Source of the DNA: Synanceia verrucosa
Taxonomy: Eukaryota; Chordata; Actinopteri; Perciformes; Synanceiidae
DNA length: 64,000 bases
Assembly: GCA_029721515.1 (NCBI GenBank)
Contig: CM056558.1
Span: forward strand, 12,369,240-12,433,239
Direction: 5' to 3'
Part shown: positions 60,101 to 64,000 of the stretch, in pieces
Layout of the letters: the number at the start of each line of letters is the position of its first letter
How positions within the stretch are numbered: position 1 is the stretch's first letter
Translations under genes and position numbers: made by a program
Notes under the pieces: generated by a model
What the model was told of the DNA's origin: nothing
What the model saw: the letters and a program-made list of their open reading frames with translations, nothing else
The model's database searches: none

Positions 60101-60847
60101 TGTTTAAATTATGTTTCATACATAAATATTTCATGGCTCCACTTCCTCAAATGTGAATCATTTCTGTTTTCCTTTTCATTAGTTTAATTCATTTTGAATT
60201 TAGAACAAAAAAAAAAAAAACTTTGTCAGACTGTAACCTTTGGCTCTATTTTGAGTCTTTTTATAACCAAAGAATTGACTAATGGATAAAGTAATCCATA
60301 ATGCAAATAATCTTTAGTTACAATCGCAATACATTACCTCCACTTCAACAAACTACAACAGTGAAATCATACCTTTATTTTAATGTACAGTATGAGTAAG
60401 CTAATGATATAACAAAATGACATTCGCAGTGAACTTTTAATTGAACAAACATGTTTCTGTATTTTTGTGAAGAGGAGTGATGTGATTTTTGTCTTTACTT
60501 GAAGAAAACGCCACAGCTGTTGATCCAAAGCCAAGGCTCACCATGCAGCAAGCAACCAAGCTGTTAATGCAGCTTTATGGAGTGACTATAACTGAGATCT
60601 CCACTCTGCCCAGCTATATTGACCAGAACCTGCTTGTGGTGGACAAGGAGGGTACCAAGTACATCCTGAAGATTATTAACTCTGAAGAGAGTAAGGAAAC
60701 CAGCCTGTTGGAAGTACAGACCTTTGCCATGTCCTTTCTACAGCAGCATGGATTTCCTGTTCAGACAGTAGTGCCAACAACCACAGGGAAAGTCATGAGT
60801 ATGGAGGCAATAGGTAACTCTGCGGTCCAGTTTCATAAAATTGTGTA

Positions 60848-60928
<81 letters not shown>

Positions 60929-63542
60929 CTCATGCAGACTGCCTGATGCTAATTCTCATTGGTTGGCATTAGATAGACTTGCCAGTTTTTTTTGGATTGA
61001 ATAGCAAAACTGGTAAGGTATAAAGTTCTTTATGCACCCTTAACTCTGAGATTAATAGACCTCATGCCTAATTGTATTGTAACAGGAAGATATTTCAGAG
61101 ACTAGACTACAGACTACCAAAACCGTAATCTAAAAAGTTCTTTAGGATGCTAATGCTTAATAGCTTAACTCCAAGATTGGACCCAAAAGATACCTCATGC
61201 CTTAATTGTAATTTTCTTTGTGATCATCGATTTATGAAAACACACATGCAGGTTTACAAAGGTTTTTGTTCCTTTTAACCTCCTCCATATACTAACACCA
61301 GCCACCTTAAAAAGTTGATTTGCACTGTTTACCTGTATTCTTCTATTCTTTATTCTATTTTATATTTACATAGATATATTTTGTACTATTTTATATTTAT
61401 ATGGATATATTTTATAGTCTTACGTGTCTTACTATGTGCCTTAAGCCGAGAGCTGCTGTACAAAATTGTGCCTTGCATAATGACAATAAAGAGTCTTGAT
61501 TCTTGATTCTCTTTTCACGGTGAAATAGCAAGTTTTTGGGGTTTTGTCTGGAAGGTTAGCCACAAGTTAGGAAACTCTTGTGTGTGGCTTGTGTTAGGTA
61601 TTGACCTTGAACATGGATTAATTCATATTGAAAGAGATATTAAAAACTAAATTATTCTTCCCTTTTAAGTATATACTAAGATCATTTATGCCAAGCACAT
61701 TTAGCAATTTATTTTCTGTGGTGACTCTTCTGTTTAAAATTCACCTATTTTTGCACTGTACAACTTGTAGGATCTAATGATTTAAATAAGGGCTATTCAC
61801 ATGTATGTACTGGGATATTGATTTACCTAAAAAATATCTGCCGATTTAGATGCTTCCCTAAAAAAGTATTTTTTAGCCCAGTGGCATCATCTGATGGTCT
61901 TTACTTACACCCTCAAAGCACTGAAAGAAATGAGTCTGAAAGTGTACCTGCAATTTCAAAATTATACCAAAAGCTTAGTGTTCTCTGTATTTTCATGAAA
62001 TGAAACAGGTGGTTGTCATGTTATATGCCAGTACCTCAAACAGGTAAAACACACCCAATCCAAAAACAACTTGAATACTGAAAAAGCAGCCAATGCCATA
62101 TCCATTACATACAGACCAAGCTCACCACCCACTGGATGAAGCCTTGAATTATTCAGACAGATCTGAGAGTTGCATCATCTAGCTCTGAAATCTGCACATA
62201 TTCAAGAAGAGTTGAAAGCTGAAAACGAACCTTTGCCAAGATTGAACCATTAATATTTGTGCTGCTAATTCATACTGTAAAAGGTGTGTGCATCAGAGCT
62301 GTGGTTTTTGGTCAAGGGAGTATAGAAATTGGGGCTCATGCACTGATGGCCTAAAACACTAAAATACTTACACGTTAATGCCCCTGAGCAAGGCCATGGC
62401 ATAGAGGTCATGCTTCATGAGGGCTAAGAGTGTGGACAATGGCCACAACATTAATCCTGTCTTTACCTTTGGCAGATTGCGGCCATGGCTGTCAGGAGTA
62501 CCTAGTTCGGCTGTTCACTTATTTGCCTGGAACCCCTATTTCCAAGGTTTCTTCGACACCACAGATACTGTATGAAACTGGTAAGATGGCTGCCAGAATG
62601 GACAAAATCCTACAAGAGGTATGGTCCAATTTGTAAAACTTCCCTGTCATTTACTTTTTTACTTTGTTTCACTGTCATCAAATCTGAATTATTGAATTGT
62701 TGTAACAACAATGTGCTATAATATGTTAACATTTTTTATCTTGAGGCAAAATTTTAATATTGTTTCATAAAACTGTGATTGTACACCCACTACCAGTGCT
62801 TTGATTGGAGTTCTTTTATTTCAGATGGAGCACCCTTATCTCGGTGTGCTGCAGAGAGAGAAGTACAAATGGAGTTTTTCAAATGTTCCCGGCTTAGAAG
62901 CATACATCAATGTGTTAGATGGAGATCCTCTTCAGGAAACTGTGAAGTCTGTCATTCATCACTACAAGACCTTTGTAATTCCTAAACTCTCCCATTTCCG
63001 CAAGTGTGAGTATTATGTTTACTGTTAAATATTTGGAGTAGAGAACTGCTCGTGATAATGTGTTATGGTTCCTATAAACAATGTTTGAATCATTCCTTTT
63101 CCAAGGCATTAACCATGCTGACATCAGTGACCTCAATGTGCTTGTACAACCTGATGAGAGTGGCAGCCACAGGATTTCTGGCATCCTTGACTTTGGGGAC
63201 ATGATCAGCGGCTACTACATCCATGAGCTTGCTACTACTATCATGTACATGATGTTGGAGCACCCTAAACCCATAGAGGTGGGTGGGCCCATCCTTGCAG
63301 GCTGGGAAAGTGTCCTTCCCCTCAATGAGGCAGAGAAAAATTGCTTATATGTACTGGTGCTGTCCCGCCTCTGCCAGTTTCTGCTTTTAACTCGTCGCAC
63401 TTTGATCTTGCATCCGGAAAATGCAGACTATCTGATCAGAAAGGGGGATGTTCTCGCACTCTGTCAACTCTGGGAGCTCGGAAAGGAGAAGGTGGAGGAG
63501 GTGTGGTTTAAAAGTGCTGCTCAGTTCAGTGATAGAAAGTGA
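57113..63542 (+). CDS. hykk: Hydroxylysine kinase, tandem copy 2
   Basis: Exons 57113-57116 (inferred start exon, ATGG|gtaagt), 60505-60813, 62476-62618, 62825-63005 and 63106-63542; phases agree, 357 aa beginning MENATAVDPKPRLTMQQATK. Same APH-fold kinase as copy 1, with N-lobe EISTLPSYIDQNLLVV and GTKYILKIIN. The catalytic loop is INHADISDLNVLV (H216, D218, N223) and the metal site SGILDFGDM. The exon at 60505 has no in-frame ATG between an upstream TGA and LTMQQ, so a separate start exon is needed. ATGG|gtaagt at 57113 gives exactly the right phase and resembles the missing N-terminus, but the 3.4-kb join is inferred. The C-terminal two thirds are very close to copy 1; the region after PENAD (LIRKGDVLALCQ) differs. 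No poly(A) signal was identified. Confidence 0.88.
57770..59175 (+). pseudogene. L2-type LINE reverse transcriptase, broken, inside hykk copy 2 intron 1
   Basis: Starts around LVDLKSVEFYHLPYGHCP. Then come PLLKKSNLVPSLLSNQY, YLHLQTIADKFQFSFRSRYS and STESALLRVHSDILTALDNK, then PVVLVLLNLSAAFDTVDHAI, the RT fingers/palm start. After a gap and an inserted element it resumes at 58934 with EKAIHAIISLRISYCNAPYA, LHKLQLVQNVAARLLSVTSK and FIFKAISGLAPTYLTELV. The YxDD motif is missing and there are frameshifts. Confidence 0.82.
58383..58672. mobile_element. Short TIR element inserted in the L2 remnant
   Basis: The left arm gagcaaatgatcgcgtgttt + acagtgatcac is inverted at the right end (gtgatcactgtaaacatgca + atcatttgctc) with two mismatches. 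The ~290-bp body has no transposase. It splits the LINE palm region. Confidence 0.75.
59676..59730. repeat. Near-perfect 26-bp hairpin
   Basis: The arms cctcttcctgttgaatccta + actgtca and tgacag + taggattcaacaggaagagg pair fully except for one bulged A; the loop is two bases (ga). It lies in hykk copy 2 intron 1. Confidence 0.9.
60851..60928 (+). repeat. Compound (GT)n(GA)n microsatellite
   Basis: About 25 GT units followed by about 14 GA units, starting 38 bases after the donor of hykk copy 2 exon 60505-60813. Confidence 0.97.
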
Positions 63543-64000
63543 GAAAAAAGGAAAGTCATTCATTTATTCATTCAAGCTTCAATGCCCAATGGGGTGATTC
63601 TACTTTTCTAGTATATTCTCCATATCATAATTGTAATTTATTTTAGGGATAATTTAGGAGTTTTGCATTTAAGGGTACAGTAGATGGTAGTCAACTTGCC
63701 CCAAGCTTAGAAGAATAGACAGGGGTATGACAATCGGGGAAAACAAAACTTTGCTGTGGGTGGGGACAGCAGAAAAACATGGCCATCTGAAGGAAAGGCC
63801 ACCTAAAAAAGTAAATTTCTGTTCAAGTAGGTGCTAAATTTTGAAAATTCTTCATGGACAAATCAAACCAACTTCAGAGAACTGGCAGTGAAAAAGGCTG
63901 GCTGTTGCATCCTCAAATCATCTACTATATATCATATATCATATACAGAATTGTTTTTATTCATCTCCCATTGGGAAAAATTCACTAATCTATGTCATCT
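63543..64000. other. 3' flank of hykk copy 2
   Basis: Non-coding, A+T-rich. No AATAAA or repeat recognised up to the window edge. Confidence 0.5.

Noticed and set aside
60489..60504. Start of hykk copy 2 at the TTG reading as MSLLEE
   Set aside because: It is not an ATG, and the frame upstream closes with TGA; an acceptor at 60503-60504 with an upstream ATGG exon explains it better.

Overview
The window looks like nuclear DNA of a ray-finned (teleost) fish. The genes are vertebrate genes split by GT-AG introns, about 60% of the window is A+T, and dispersed repeats of types typical of teleosts are dense: tRNA-headed SINEs, Tc1/mariner and hAT derivatives, L2-, L1- and BEL-type retroelement remnants. 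No prokaryotic feature, CRISPR array, true tRNA gene or rRNA gene was seen. I rebuilt the gene models by hand from ORF pieces, splice sites and reading-frame phase; every reported join keeps frame.

Region 1 (1-11.6 kb) is gene-dense. A 5-HT3-type serotonin receptor subunit lies on the minus strand (1-4061; the final M4 exon lies beyond base 1). Next is a two-exon receptor-transporting-protein (3CxxC zinc finger) gene, rtp3-like, on the minus strand (5423-6413). It is followed head-to-head by dynlt2b (tctex1d2), a ciliary dynein-2 light chain, on the plus strand (7614-11341). The two divergent genes each carry a fitting promoter motif: an ISRE 67 bp before the rtp3-like start codon and a perfect RFX X-box 76 bp before the dynlt2b start codon.

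Region 2 (11.6-23.2 kb) holds no recognised host gene. It is a mosaic of SINEs, hAT-like MITEs, a TTAA-flanked element, the 3' end of a BEL/Pao element with one LTR, and an internally deleted Tc1-like element.

Region 3 (23.3-29 kb) holds a neuromedin U receptor (nmur1) in two coding exons on the minus strand. A possible 5' UTR exon lies near 28.9 kb.

Region 4 (29-43 kb) is intergenic. It contains a striking inverted repeat with two arms of about 330 bp placed 2.8 kb apart, several SINEs flanked by target-site duplications, a 298-bp MITE, an L2 LINE remnant and one unexplained 178-codon ORF.

Region 5 (43-64 kb) contains two intact tandem hydroxylysine kinase genes (hykk copies 1 and 2, plus strand). 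Between them lies a broken first exon of a third copy. Hykk phosphorylates 5-hydroxy-L-lysine with GTP in lysine/collagen breakdown. The large hykk introns are filled with L1, L2, Tc1 and MITE insertions.

The genes do not form an operon or a shared pathway. The links visible in the sequence are the divergent promoter pair and the local hykk duplication.
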